Origin: Helichrysum umbraculigerum | Taxonomy: Eukaryota > Streptophyta > Magnoliopsida > Asterales > Asteraceae | Assembly: GCA_949592205.1 (NCBI GenBank) | Contig: CATIUR010000005.1 | Span: forward strand, 109,567,777 to 109,631,776 | DNA length: 64,000 nucleotides | Reading direction: 5' to 3' | Shown: positions 11,478-21,950 of the stretch, in pieces | Numbering within the stretch: the first letter of the stretch is position 1 | Layout of the letters: each line of letters begins with the position of its first letter | Position numbers and translations under genes: made by a program | The notes under the pieces: model-generated | Database searches by the model: none | What the model saw: only the letters and a program-made list of their open reading frames with translations | What the model was told of the DNA's origin: nothing

Positions 11478-11558
11478 CTATTGAGTGTCTAGCACAGACT
11501 TGTTTTGAGTCCCGGTTCTCTCGAGGTCAGAGTCAACTAGTGTATCCTGTTCAGCCAT
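11478..11558 (-). CDS. Element B leader upstream ORF, 26 codons
   Basis: ATG at 11558 opens a 26-codon frame ending TAG at 11478-11480, between PBS and pre-gag ORF. Its middle reads LVDSDLERTGT. C and D have frames of exactly the same length at the same place and E has a 22-24 codon one, all sharing VDSD or ADSD, an E two residues on, then GT/GTE. A translated peptide, a translation-control uORF, or simply conserved leader RNA are all possible. Confidence 0.5.
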   Translation of the reverse strand: MAEQDTLVDSDLERTGTQNKSVLDTQ

Positions 11559-11729
11559 AACTTCCTTCAGATCTTACATCATCTTTATTTAATTGTACAT
11601 AGTTGATCAGGCTATGTTAAATTAAATTCGTATGCTGTAATCTCCGAACTGGTTATACCTAATAGGGAATACTGCCTAACGGTCATAGTCTAGGTCCACT
11701 AAATGCAACCTAGTTCACTATAACCTTAG

Positions 11730-11741
11730 TCTCTGATACCA
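11730..11741 (-). other. Element B primer binding site (initiator tRNA-Met)
   Basis: The minus strand reads TGGTATCAGAGA three bases from the LTR end. The iMet site in C and D is TGGTATCAGAGC, so the last base here differs; E has the same A. Confidence 0.85.
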
Positions 11742-11744
11742 ATC

Positions 11745-11818
11745 TGTGCCACCCCCAAATTTGATGATTTGCGGAAGCTCGATTTGGGTGTCACTAATCA
11801 ATATACAAAGCACATAAG
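11745..11818 (-). repeat. Element B 5' LTR, piece 1 (inner end)
   Basis: On the plus strand it starts TGTGCCACCC beside the PBS and runs 74 bases to where C is inserted (left flank ATAAG). The remaining LTR resumes at 21951. Confidence 0.88.
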
Positions 11819-12332
11819 TGTGACAACCGTCAATTTAGGACTAGAATTTAGTGCCTAAACAAGTATTAATACATGTAATTAGTTCTGTGTTAGGCTAATT
11901 AATGTATCAATTATTATATTTATTGTTGAATATATATCTACACAATGATGCGGTTTGTTTAAATCGTACGAGTTTCAAATCGAATGAACTTCGATACATT
12001 AAATACGGACGTTGGTGAACAATTTATTTAAGTAATACAAGGATGATTAATAACGTTATCGTATTTAAAAATATTATGTCAATAATATTTAGTATCCAAG
12101 TTTATCACACAAGTAATATAAACGCGAATAAAATGTAATTGCGCAAACAAAACGATACAATTCATCTTTTATAATGTAATTATTAAATATTTAGTAAAAT
12201 ACTTCAACAAAACAATTAAATCATTATTTGCAATTTAAAACGAAAAATTTAACTTATAAATTAAATAATTAATGATGTAACAATCGGGAAAACGAACACC
12301 GCGCGGGACACGAAAACAGAGACTGAAATGGG

Positions 12333-12340
12333 TATTTAAA
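12333..12340 (+). promoter_or_regulatory. Probable TATA box of element C LTR promoter
   Basis: TATTTAAA stands about 514 bases into the LTR, 26 bases after the CpG motif AACGAACACCGCGCGG (12289-12307) and just before a long TC-rich run typical of plant core promoters. The copy in the 3' LTR is at 19866-19873. Start of transcription would fall near 12365-12375 (inference). Confidence 0.5.
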
Positions 12341-12709
12341 CCCCATTTCCACCTCCATTCCTTTCATTACATTTCTTTCTCTTCTCTCTCTTCTCCTTTT
12401 CTCTCTAATTTGCAAATCACCACACCATCACAAATTCACAAAATAAACACGTTAAACGACCTCGGATCTTCAAGACGCTTTGGAACAAAAGACTCACCTC
12501 TTCACGATCTACAATCCTATCTTCCCGGAATTTCATTTCGGCGATTTGTAAGTTTCCGACACAACTCCGAAAACTCTCGTTTTTAAGTTTTATAACTTGC
12601 TAGTTGTTTGTATAACCTTGTAATGTCCTAAAATGGGTTGGGTAAAAATATTATGTCGATCGATGGCCGGAAAATGCGTTTTTGAGGTTGAATCTCCGAT
12701 CAGACTCCG

Positions 12710-12973
12710 TACGTCGCATTTGGCCTGGAGCAAATGCGACGCAGCGACTTACGTCGCACTATAACCCCAACGTCGCATATAGCGACGCAGCCTATTACGT
12801 CGCATTGAATTGTGACGTCGCACTTAGCGACGCAGACCCTTACGTCGCAGAAATCAACTACGTCGCCTATAGCGACGCCACGTACAACGTCACATTAAAT
12901 TGCGAAAGTCGCACATAGCGACGCCGTGCCCAACGTCGCAGTCCGGATCTGCGACGTGGCACCCAACGTCGCA
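12710..12973. repeat. ACGTCGC / GCGACG inverted-repeat array in C 5' LTR
   Basis: Facing half-sites recur, such as CAACGTCGCATATAGCGACG. Unit order matches the array of the 3' LTR, which has one extra CACCCAACGTCG unit. Confidence 0.9.
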
Positions 12974-13101
12974 CAAACCAGAACCTCAAAAACACAGATT
13001 TTTACTAAGTGTCGAGGCTCGAAATTTTATCACTTGATTTCACCCAAATTCAAGTCCGGATGCGTTTTTCCTTAAAACAATATAGTAGAAATAAAAATTT
13101 T

Positions 13102-13186
13102 CCAAGCTGACCTGGCAGCTCGACCCCAGCCAGGGGCTCTGCCCCTTGGACCCCGCTAACCAGGGGCGCTGCCCCCGGACCCCCGT
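13102..13186. repeat. GC-rich hairpin module in C 5' LTR
   Basis: Two units of the form CAGGGGCTCTGCCCCTTGG and CAGGGGCGCTGCCCCCGG, each able to form a GC stem, sit in an AT-rich surrounding. D and B carry three units; A has none at this place. Confidence 0.85.
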
Positions 13187-14420
13187 ACTTAGATTCTGTA
13201 AGCACATTTTTACAACAAAAATGTCAAACTTGTACAACTTCAAAACGCTTACACGATACAACTTTTCAATCATAATGAAAATTTACTTTTCAAGGTTAAC
13301 ACGTCGAGACATAGGGAGAACATTAACATATTCAAATTCAAACAATCACCAACGGGCCGTATACATTTTCAAAACCTAATTCACAATCAAACAAGTCGTT
13401 GTAACTTGTATCAAGTCAATCAAACAAGTCGTAGTAACTTGTAACTATACAATCGACCAAATCGGGGTAATTTGGACATCAAGTTAAGCAAACAATTTCA
13501 ATGGTAGTCTTTCGAGATACCGGTACAATTAATAACAATTCAAGTGTCGTGGACACATTCAGGTTTCAAGACTTTGGACACCAAATTACAGCTAATTACC
13601 TCAAGTTTATTAAATTAAACACATCAAGAATCAGGTGAGTTTCATAGCCCCATTTTCACTATTTTACAACTAGGGGTGTGATATTACTACTCGATCTTGT
13701 TTTACAAGTAGAACGCAAGTGCCAAACTTCAAATACTACATGAGTTTCAAGCTAATCAATTTAAAGTCCTCCATAAGCATAGTCTCTAGTATTTTATAGC
13801 GTGAATGTTAGTATATGATATCATATGGGATTGACAATCCTCATCCGGGTTAGCACGCACTAACCGGTCAAACGGATGTATTAGCATTTGGGAAGACGAG
13901 TGTTGATTAGGCACTCGTAGGAGGCATTTCAAGTTAGGTTTCCTTAAGTGGGCCTGACAAATCAAGTTAAGCTCAGACTATGTGCTCATGGACAGTATAA
14001 CTTTTATTTTGCTTAATTGCATTTTAAATTCAATATAAATCTTGCGGTTCTTACAACTATACATTGACATACAAACCTGTGAACTCACCAGCGTTTTCGC
14101 TGACCCATTTTTGTATTTATCACAGGTACCCAGCAGTAGGTTGGCTGCACAAGCAGGAAATATTAGCTCGAGTCAGCATTCATACAACTAGAGATTTGAT
14201 TGCATTATTATATTTTGTAAAAGTAATTATGCTATGTAATCTCTCAATTTCAGGAATCGAGCTAATGTAACTATATTTTGATGTAAACATTTACTTTATC
14301 TATACAAGTTTAAAACGACGCATATAGTGGTCATTCATTATATCTTATGTGCTTTGTATATTGATTAGTGACACCCAAATCAAGCTTCCGCAAATCATCA
14401 AATTTGGGGGTGTCACAGAT

Positions 14421-14432
14421 TGGTATCAGAGC
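14421..14432 (+). other. Element C primer binding site (initiator tRNA-Met)
   Basis: TGGTATCAGAGC, complementary to the 3' end of initiator tRNA-Met, three bases (GAT) after the LTR end. Confidence 0.92.
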
Positions 14433-14603
14433 CTAAGGTTATAGTGAACTAGGTTGCATTTAGTGGACCTAGACTATGACCGTTAGGCAGTATTCCCTAT
14501 TAGGTATAACCAGTTCAGAGATTACAGCATACGAATTTAATTTAACATAGCCTGATCAACTATGTACAAATAAATAAAGATGATGTAAGATCTGAAGGAA
14601 GTT

Positions 14604-14684
14604 ATGGCTGAACAGGATACATTAGTTGACTCTGACCTCGAGAGAAACGGGACTCAAAATACGTCTGTGCTAGACACTCAATAG
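14604..14684 (+). CDS. Element C leader upstream ORF, 26 codons
   Basis: ATG at 14604, TAG at 14682-14684. The middle LVDSDLERNGT matches the B frame almost exactly. The rest of the leader (14433-14871) holds a TA-rich stretch near 14698-14712 and, at 14795, the orphan start ATG of the pre-gag ORF (MTNTP), whose body has been deleted: homology with B jumps from about 14815 to ACTAGTATCT just before gag. Confidence 0.5.
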   Translation: MAEQDTLVDSDLERNGTQNTSVLDTQ

Positions 14685-14871
14685 GTTATTATGTGATATA
14701 TATATATATTTACATAAGTAGACCTCATTACAACTTTAGGCTATATTATATTATATGAATATAGGCCTCTTTCTCTCTAACGCTTTGTCTCGAAATGACA
14801 AACACACCACTAGTTCATCATACTCGGACTAGTATCTTTTTTCATTTCCTTGTTCTTTCTTACTCAGCATC

Positions 14872-16653
14872 ATGCCTCCTCGTCGTCAAATTACCCTTAG
14901 CGAAGCTGAGATCGCGGGAATAATTGCCCGCAGTGTGACCGAAGCCTTGGCTACCCGAACACCACCCGGTAGCGAAGACACAGCAACCAATACTCCACCA
15001 CCCAAACCCTGCTCCTATAAAGACTTTCTCAGCTGTAAACCGCTATACTTCAAGGGCACGGAAGGTGCCATTGGCTTGATCCGTTGGATTGAGCGTATGG
15101 AATCTGTTTTCAGTCTCTGCGACTGCACTGAGAACAACAAGGTCAAATTCGCTGCATACACCTTTCAGGAAGGTGCACTCACGTGGTGGAAAACCCACGC
15201 AAACTATGTAGGCCTTGAGGTTGCAAATCGTCTTCCTTGGGCCGAACTGAAGAAGAAGCTGACAGAAAAGTACTGTCCTGAAGAGGAATTACACAGGCTG
15301 GAGGAAGAATTCTGGCACTTGGCGGTGCAGGGAAATGATGTTGCTGAATATACCACCAAGTTTCAGCAGTTTGCCCTATTATGCCCGTGTTTGGTCGAAC
15401 CAGAAAGTAAGGGCATTAAGAAATACATTCGTGGACTTCCCGAGAACATTCAGGGAAACGTCGCCTCATCCAAACCAACTACTACTGAGAGTGCCATTCG
15501 ATTGGCCCACGAACTCATGGCTCTAGTTGTCAGCCGTGAGACCTCCAACACCTCATCCTCCAACAACAACAAACGCAAATCCACTGAACACCACCACAAC
15601 TCAAACAAGAAAAACCACGCCATCCAAGTCTACAACACCAACTCTGAATCCAACCGCAGCTACACCGGGGACAGACCTTATTGTCCCAAGTGTAACTATC
15701 ACCACTTTGGTCAGTGCGGTACTCCTTGCAACAACTGCAGGAGGTACGGGCATTCGACTAAGGATTGCCGAGCCCCCAAATCCAACAACAGCCCCTCTGA
15801 CAAAAATACCCGACAACCTAAGTCCTGTTATGAATGTGGAAACCCAGGACACTTCAGGGATTCTTGCCCAAAATTGAAGAATAAGGGCAACAACAACAAC
15901 AACCACCGCAGCAACACCAACACCAAAAGTAGCGCCTTCGTAATCAACTCAGGGGACGCCCGTCAGGACCCGAATGTGGTCACGGGTATGTTCCTCCTCA
16001 ACAATTTAACTGCTTCCATACTGTTTGATACTGGTGCCGATAGGAGTTTTATTTCCGATGAATTTTGCCCTCTACTTGACATTACACCTGTTGCTTTAGA
16101 CGTTAAGTACACCGTAGAGCTAGCAAATGGCAAATTGATAGAAACCAATAGTGTGATACCTAATTGCACCTTAAATCTAGCCGACGAAACCTTCTCCATA
16201 GATCTTATGCCTGTTGAGATAGGAAGTTTCGATGTCATCGTAGGCATGGACTGGTTATCCAAACATCGTGCCGAAATCATCTGCTATGACAAAATTGTTC
16301 GCATACCTCTCACTGTCGGTAGAACCCTAGTCATACAGGGGGAGACCGGAGGGACGAGGCTTAACATCATATCTTGTCTTAAAACTCGGAAATTTCTGAG
16401 AAAGGGTTATCCATCAATCCTCGCGCACATCATGGAGAAAAAGTCAGAGGAGAAGCGACTTGAGGATGTTCCAATCGTCCGAGACTTTCCAGAAGTCTTT
16501 CCCGAAGAACTACCTGGTCTACCACCACCAAGACATGTTGAGTTCTCAATCGATCTTGTACCAGGTGCTGCGCCTGTGGCTCGAGCACCATACCGTTTAG
16601 CTCCATCCGAACTTCAGGAGCTGTCCACCCAGTTACAGGAACTCCTGGAATGA
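14872..16653 (+). pseudogene. Element C gag-protease-RT start, ends at a single premature stop
   Basis: ATG at 14872 (MPPRRQITLSEAEIAGIIAR). Capsid-type gag lies at about residues 55-200 (LIRWIERMESVF, FQEGALTWW). Zinc knuckles follow as CPKCNYHHFGQC, CNNCRRYGHSTKDC and CYECGNPGHFRDSC (about 15682-15872). Protease has LFDTGADRSFIS (about 16021) and VGMDWLSKH. The frame then enters the RT linker and stops at TGA 16651-16653 where relatives have CGA (arginine). The same frame reopens at once, so this one transition is the only coding lesion I see in C. Confidence 0.95.
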
Positions 16654-19317
16654 GGATTCATCAGGCCGAGTTCTTCACCTTGGGGAGCTCCGGTCCTATT
16701 TGTCAAGAAGAAAGACGGTTCTTTTCGAATGTGTATCGACTATCGAGAGTTGAACAAGTTAACTGTCAAGAACCGGTATCCACTTCCTCGAATCGATGAT
16801 TTGTTCGACCAACTTCAAGGGTCGAGTTGTTATTCAAAGATTGATCTCCGATCCGGTTATCACCAATTGCGTGTTCGCGATGCCGATATTCCAAAAACCG
16901 CTTTCAGAACCCGTTACGGGCATTACGAATTCCAAGTGATGCCATTTGGCCTAACCAATGCACCGGCTGTATTCATGGACCTTATGAATCGGGTGTGTAA
17001 ACCTTACCTTGATAAGTTTGTCATTGTCTTCATCGATGACATCCTCATATATTCACGAAGCAAAGAAGAGCATGCGCAACACCTCAGAACCATCCTTGAA
17101 CTACTTAAACACGAGGAGCTCTATGCCAAGTTCTCTAAGTGTGAGTTCTGGATCAAAACCGTTCAATTCCTTGGTCACGTGATTGACAGTCAAGGGATTC
17201 ACGTCGACCCGTCAAAAATCGAGGCTATCAAAGACTGGCAATCGCCAACCACTCCGACCGAAGTACGGCAGTTTCTAGGACTGGCCGGATACTATCGACG
17301 ATTCATTGAAAATTTCTCCAAGATAGCCATACCACTTACGACTCTGACCCAGAAAGACAAAAAGTTTGACTGGACTGATAAACAAGAATCGGCATTCCAA
17401 CTCTTAAAACAAAAGCTTTGCAGTGCTCCTATCCTCTCATTACCCGAAGGCACCGATGACTTCGTGGTATACTGCGATGCTTCACATCAAGGCCTCGGTT
17501 GTGTGCTTATGCAACGAGACAAAGTCATAGCTTATGCTTCCCGACAGCTCAAGATTCATGAAAAGAATTACACCACCCACGACCTCGAGCTAGGAGCTGT
17601 CTTTTTTGCCCTCAAAATCTGGAGACATTACCTTTACGGTACCAGATGTACAATCTTTACCGACCATAAAAGCCTTCAACACATATTCGATCAGAAGGAT
17701 CTCAACATGAGGCAACGTCGATGGGTCGAGTTGCTTACCGATTACGACTGCGAACTCAAATATCATCCAGGCAAAGCAAATGTTGTTGCTGACGCCCTCA
17801 GTCGAAAAGAGCGAGTGAAACCACTTCGGGTTCGAGCCCTCAGTATGACCATTCACAACAATTTAAACATTCAAATCCTCACTACTCAACTCGAAGCCTT
17901 AAAACCCGAAAATGTCAAAGATGAAGCCTTGCGGTGCATGGATAAACAATTCGAAATCAGACCTAACGGGATTAGGTATTTCTCAAACCGAATCTGGTTG
18001 CCTAAATTTGGGAACCTACGAGACTTGGTGATGGATGAAGCTCACAAGTCCAAATATTCTATCCATCCGGGATCCGATAAAATGTACCACGGTATCAAGG
18101 ACTTCTACTGGTGGCCGAACATGAAAGCTGAAATCGCCACCTATGTCAGCAAGTGCCTTACTTGCTCCAAAGTCAAAATCGAATATCAAAAACCTTCTGG
18201 TTTACTTCAACAACCCAGTCTTCCTGAATGGAAATGGGAACAAATTGCCATGGACTTCATAACCAAACTACCCAAATCCTCGAACGGTTGCGATTCCATT
18301 TGGGTGATCGTGGATCGTCTCACAAAGTCTGCTCACTTCCTGGCAATCAAGGAATCCGACAAAATGGAACGCCTCACCAGAATTTATTTGAAGGAAATCG
18401 TAAACAAACACGGTGTTCCAATCTCAATTATCTCCGATAGGGATAGTCGTTTCACTTCACAATTTTGGCAATCACTTCAAAAATCCCTGGGTACTCGACT
18501 TGATATGAGTACCGCATACCATCCTCAAACAGACGGTCAAAGTGAACGAACCATTCAAACACTAGAAGACATGCTACGGGCCTGCGTAGTAGACTTCGGT
18601 GTAAACTGGGAAAAACATCTACCATTGTGCGAGTTCTCGTACAACAACAGTTATCATACCAGCATCAAAGCTGCACCCTTCGAGGCACTGTACGGTCGTA
18701 AGTGCCGGTCACCTATCTGTTGGACTGAAGTTGGGGATAGCCAACTCACAGGTCCAGAAATCATTCATGAGACGACCGAGAGAATCGTAGAAATTCAAAA
18801 CAAGCTTAAGGCCGCGCGTGATCGTCAGAAAAGTTATGCTGACGTGAGACGCAAACCACTCGAGTTCCAAGTTGGGGATTTAGTTCTACTCAAAGTATCG
18901 CCTTGGAAAGGCGTAATCCGATTTGGCAAACGAGGGAAGTTGAATCCCAGATACATTGGACCATTCGAGATCCTCGAAAGGATTGGTCCAGTGGCTTATC
19001 GATTGCAGCTGCCATCTGAACTCAGCAGCGTGCATCCCACATTTCATGTTTCAAATTTAAAGAAGTGTCTGTCTGATGAGACACTTATCATTCCACTCGA
19101 TGAAATTCGAGTTCACGAAAAACTTCACTTCGTTGAGGAACCCGCCGAAATCATGGACCGTGAGGTCAAACAACTTAAACAAAGTCGTATTCCCATCGTC
19201 AAAGTTAGGTGGAATTCGCGGCGCGGTCCGGAATTCACCTGGGAACGGGAAGACCAAATGCGACTCAAGTATCCTCAACTTTTCAATGACTCCACCTCAA
19301 ACACGACTTCAACATAA
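16654..19317 (+). pseudogene. Element C pol remainder: RT, RNase H, integrase, chromodomain
   Basis: This continues the gag-protease frame after the TGA, beginning GFIRPSSSPWGAPVLFVKKK. RT FIDDILIYS is near 17030, RNase H YCDASHQGLG near 17470, integrase HHCC near 18060-18175. DDE residues lie in AMDFITKLP (18247), SDRDSRFTSQ (about 18434) and after YHPQTDGQSERT (about 18518). The chromodomain-like end is at about 19140-19300, and TAA at 19315-19317. Identity with A and B is high throughout. If the nonsense codon is recent, C may have been competent when inserted, in line with its near-identical LTRs. Confidence 0.94.
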
Positions 19318-19339
19318 ATTTCGGGACGAAATTCTTCTA

Positions 19340-19351
19340 ACAGGGGGAGAA
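19340..19351 (+). other. Element C polypurine tract
   Basis: ACAGGGGGAGAA directly before the 3' LTR. Confidence 0.85.
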
Positions 19352-21950
19352 TGTGACAACCGTCAATTTAGGACTAGAATTTAATGCCTAAACAAGTATT
19401 AATACATGTAATTAGTTATGTGTTAGGCTAATTAATGTATCAATTATTATATATATTGTTGAATATATATCTACACAATGATGCGGTTTGTTTAAATCGT
19501 ACGAGTTTCAAATCGAATGAACTTCGATACATTAAATACGGACGTTGGTGAACAATTTATTTAAGTAATACAAGGATGATTAATAACGTTATCGTATTTA
19601 AAAATATTATGTCAATAATATTTAGTATCCAAGTTTATCACATAAGTAATATAAACGCGAATAAAATGTAATTGCGCAAACAAAACGATACAATTCATCT
19701 TTTATAATGTAATTATTAAATATTTAGTAAAATACTTCAACAAAACAATTAAATCATTATTTGCAATTTAAAACGAAAAATTTAACTTATAAATTAAATA
19801 ATTAATGATGTAACAATCGGGAAAACGAACACCGCGCGGGACACGAAAACAGAGACTGAAATGGGTATTTAAACCCCATTTCCACCTCCATTCCTTTCAT
19901 TACATTTCTTTCTCTTCTCTCTCTTCTCCTTTTCTCTCTAATTTGCAAATCACCACACCATCACAAATTCACAAAATAAACACGTTAAACGACCTCGGAT
20001 CTTCAAGACGCTTTGGAACAAAAGACTCACCTCTTCACGATCTACAATCCTATCTTCCCGGAATTTCATTTCGGCGATTTGTAAGTTTCCGACACAACTC
20101 CGAAAACTCTCGTTTTTAAGTTTTATAACTTGCTAGTTGTTTGTATAACCTTGTAATGTCCTAAAATGGGTTGGGTAGAAATATTATGTCGATCGATGGC
20201 CGGAAAATGCATTTTTGAGGTTGAATCTCCGATCAGACTCCGTACGTCGCATATGGCCTGGAGCAAATGCGACGCAGCGACTTACGTCGCACTATAACCC
20301 CAACGTCGCATATAGCGACGCAGCCTATTACGTCGCATTGAATTGTGACGTCGCACTTAGCGACGCAGACCCTTACGTCGCAGAAATCAACTACGTCGCC
20401 TATAGCGACGCCACTTACAACGTCGCATTAAATTGCGAAAGTCGCACATAGCGACGCCGTGCCCAACGTCGCAGTCCGGATCTGCGACGTTGCACCCAAC
20501 GTCGCACCCAACGTCGCACAAACCAGAACCTCAAAAACACAGATTTTTACTAAGTGTCGAGGCTCGAAATTTTATCACTTGATTTCACCCAAATTCAAGT
20601 CCGGATGCGTTTTTCCTTAAAACAATATAGTAGAAATAAAAATTTTCCAAGCTGACCTGGCAGCTCGACCCCAGCCAGGGGCTCTGCCCCTTGGACCCCG
20701 CTAACCAGGGGCGCTGCCCCCGGACCCCCGTACTTAGATTCTGTAAGCACATTTTTACAACAAAAATGTCAAACTTGTACAACTTCAAAACGCTTACACG
20801 ATACAACTTTTCAATCATAATGAAAATTTACTTTTCAAGGTTAACACGTCGAGACATAGGGAGAACATTAACATATTCAAATTCAAACAATCACCAACGG
20901 GCCGTATACATTTTCAAAACCTAATTCACAATCAAACAAGTCGTTGTAACTTGTATCAAGTCAATCAAACAAGTCGTAGTAACTTGTAACTATACAATCA
21001 ACCAAATCGGGGTAATTTGGACATCAAGTTAAGCAAACAATTTCAATGGTAGTCTTTCGAGATACCGGTACAATTAATAACAATTCAAGTGTCGTGGACA
21101 CATTCAGGTTTCAAGACTTTGGACACCAAATTACAGCTAATTACCTCAAGTTTATTAAATTAAACACATCAAGAATCAGGTGAGTTTCATAGCCCCATTT
21201 TCACTATTTTACAACTAGGGGTGTGATATTACTACTCGATCTTGTTTTACAAGTAGAACGCAAGTGCCAAACTTCAAATACTACATGAGTTTCAAGCTAA
21301 TCAATTTAAAGTCCTCCATAAGCATAGTCTCTAGTATTTTATAGCGTGAATGTTAGTATATGATATCATATGGGATTGACAATCCTCATCCGGGTTAGCA
21401 CGCACTAACCGGTCAAACGGATGTATTAGCATTTGGGAAGACGAGTGTTGATTAGGCACTCGTAGGAGGCATTTCAAGTTAGGTTTCCTTAAGTGGGCCT
21501 GACAAATCAAGTTAAGCTCAGACTATGTGCTCATGGACAGTATAACTTTTATTTTGCTTAATTGCATTTTAAATTCAATATAAATCTTGCGGTTCTTACA
21601 ACTATACATTGACATACAAACCTGTGAACTCACCAGCGTTTTCGCTGACCCATTTTAGTATTTATCACAGGTACCCAGCAGTAGGTTGGCTGCACAAGCA
21701 GGAAATATTAGCTCGAGTCAGCATTCATACAACTAGAGATTTGATTGCATTATTATATTTTGTAAAAGTTATTATGCTATGTAATCTCTCAATTTCAGGA
21801 ATCGAGCTAATGTAACTATATTTTGATGTAAACATTTACTTTATCTATACAAGTTTAAAACGACGCATATAGTGGTCGTTCATTATATCTTATGTGCTTT
21901 GTATATTGATTAGTGACACCCAAATCAAGCTTCCGCAAATCATCAAATTT
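19352..21950 (+). repeat. Element C 3' LTR, last 12 bases missing
   Basis: It begins TGTGACAACC and matches the 5' LTR up to CATCAAATTT at 21950. The final GGGGGTGTCACA is gone and B LTR sequence follows directly, also short of its expected start. A deletion therefore joined the two, with TTT shared at the joint. Array 20243-20519; GC-rich module about 20647-20731. Confidence 0.93.
20243..20519. repeat. ACGTCGC / GCGACG inverted-repeat array in C 3' LTR
   Basis: Same units and spacing as at 12710-12973 with one extra 12-base unit near the end (CACCCAACGTCG repeated), the only length change between the two LTRs that I noticed. Confidence 0.9.

Larger units (their letters stand above)
12548..14126 (+). 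other. Candidate intron inside element C 5' LTR
   Basis: Donor TTT/GTAAGTTTCCGAC at 12548; a second donor, CAG/GTGAGT, at 13637; acceptor ATTTATCACAG/GTACCC ending at 14126 with a good plant branch-point CTGAC at 14101-14105, 22 bases upstream. These signals are kept in A, B and D; E keeps the second donor (as CAA/GTGAGT) and the acceptor. Removal would delete the inverted-repeat array, the GC-rich module and site 2 from the mRNA leader. This is a prediction; no transcript data are available here. Confidence 0.4.
11819..14417 (+). repeat. Element C 5' LTR (2.6 kb)
   Basis: Ends are TGTGACAACC and GGTGTCACA; the iMet PBS follows. It differs from the C 3' LTR (19352-21950) at roughly 14 positions plus one 12-base array unit by eye, about 0.5 percent, so insertion was recent. 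In order it holds: site 1 (12004-12018), CpG motif (12289-12307), TATA box, CT-rich stretch (12361-12412), donor-like GTAAGT (12548), array (12710-12973), GC-rich module (13102-13186), site 2 inverted (13346-13361), donor-like CAG/GTGAGT (13637) and an acceptor-like CAG (14126). Confidence 0.95.

Noticed and set aside
12682..12918. Small ORF inside the C LTR (and its copy at 20215-20451)
   Set aside because: It is only the repeat array read as protein; the same stretch is open in several frames and falls in the candidate intron.
13040..13273. Minus-strand ORF in the C LTR (copy at 20585-20818)
   Set aside because: It covers the GC-rich module, has no domain, and is present only because the LTR is duplicated.
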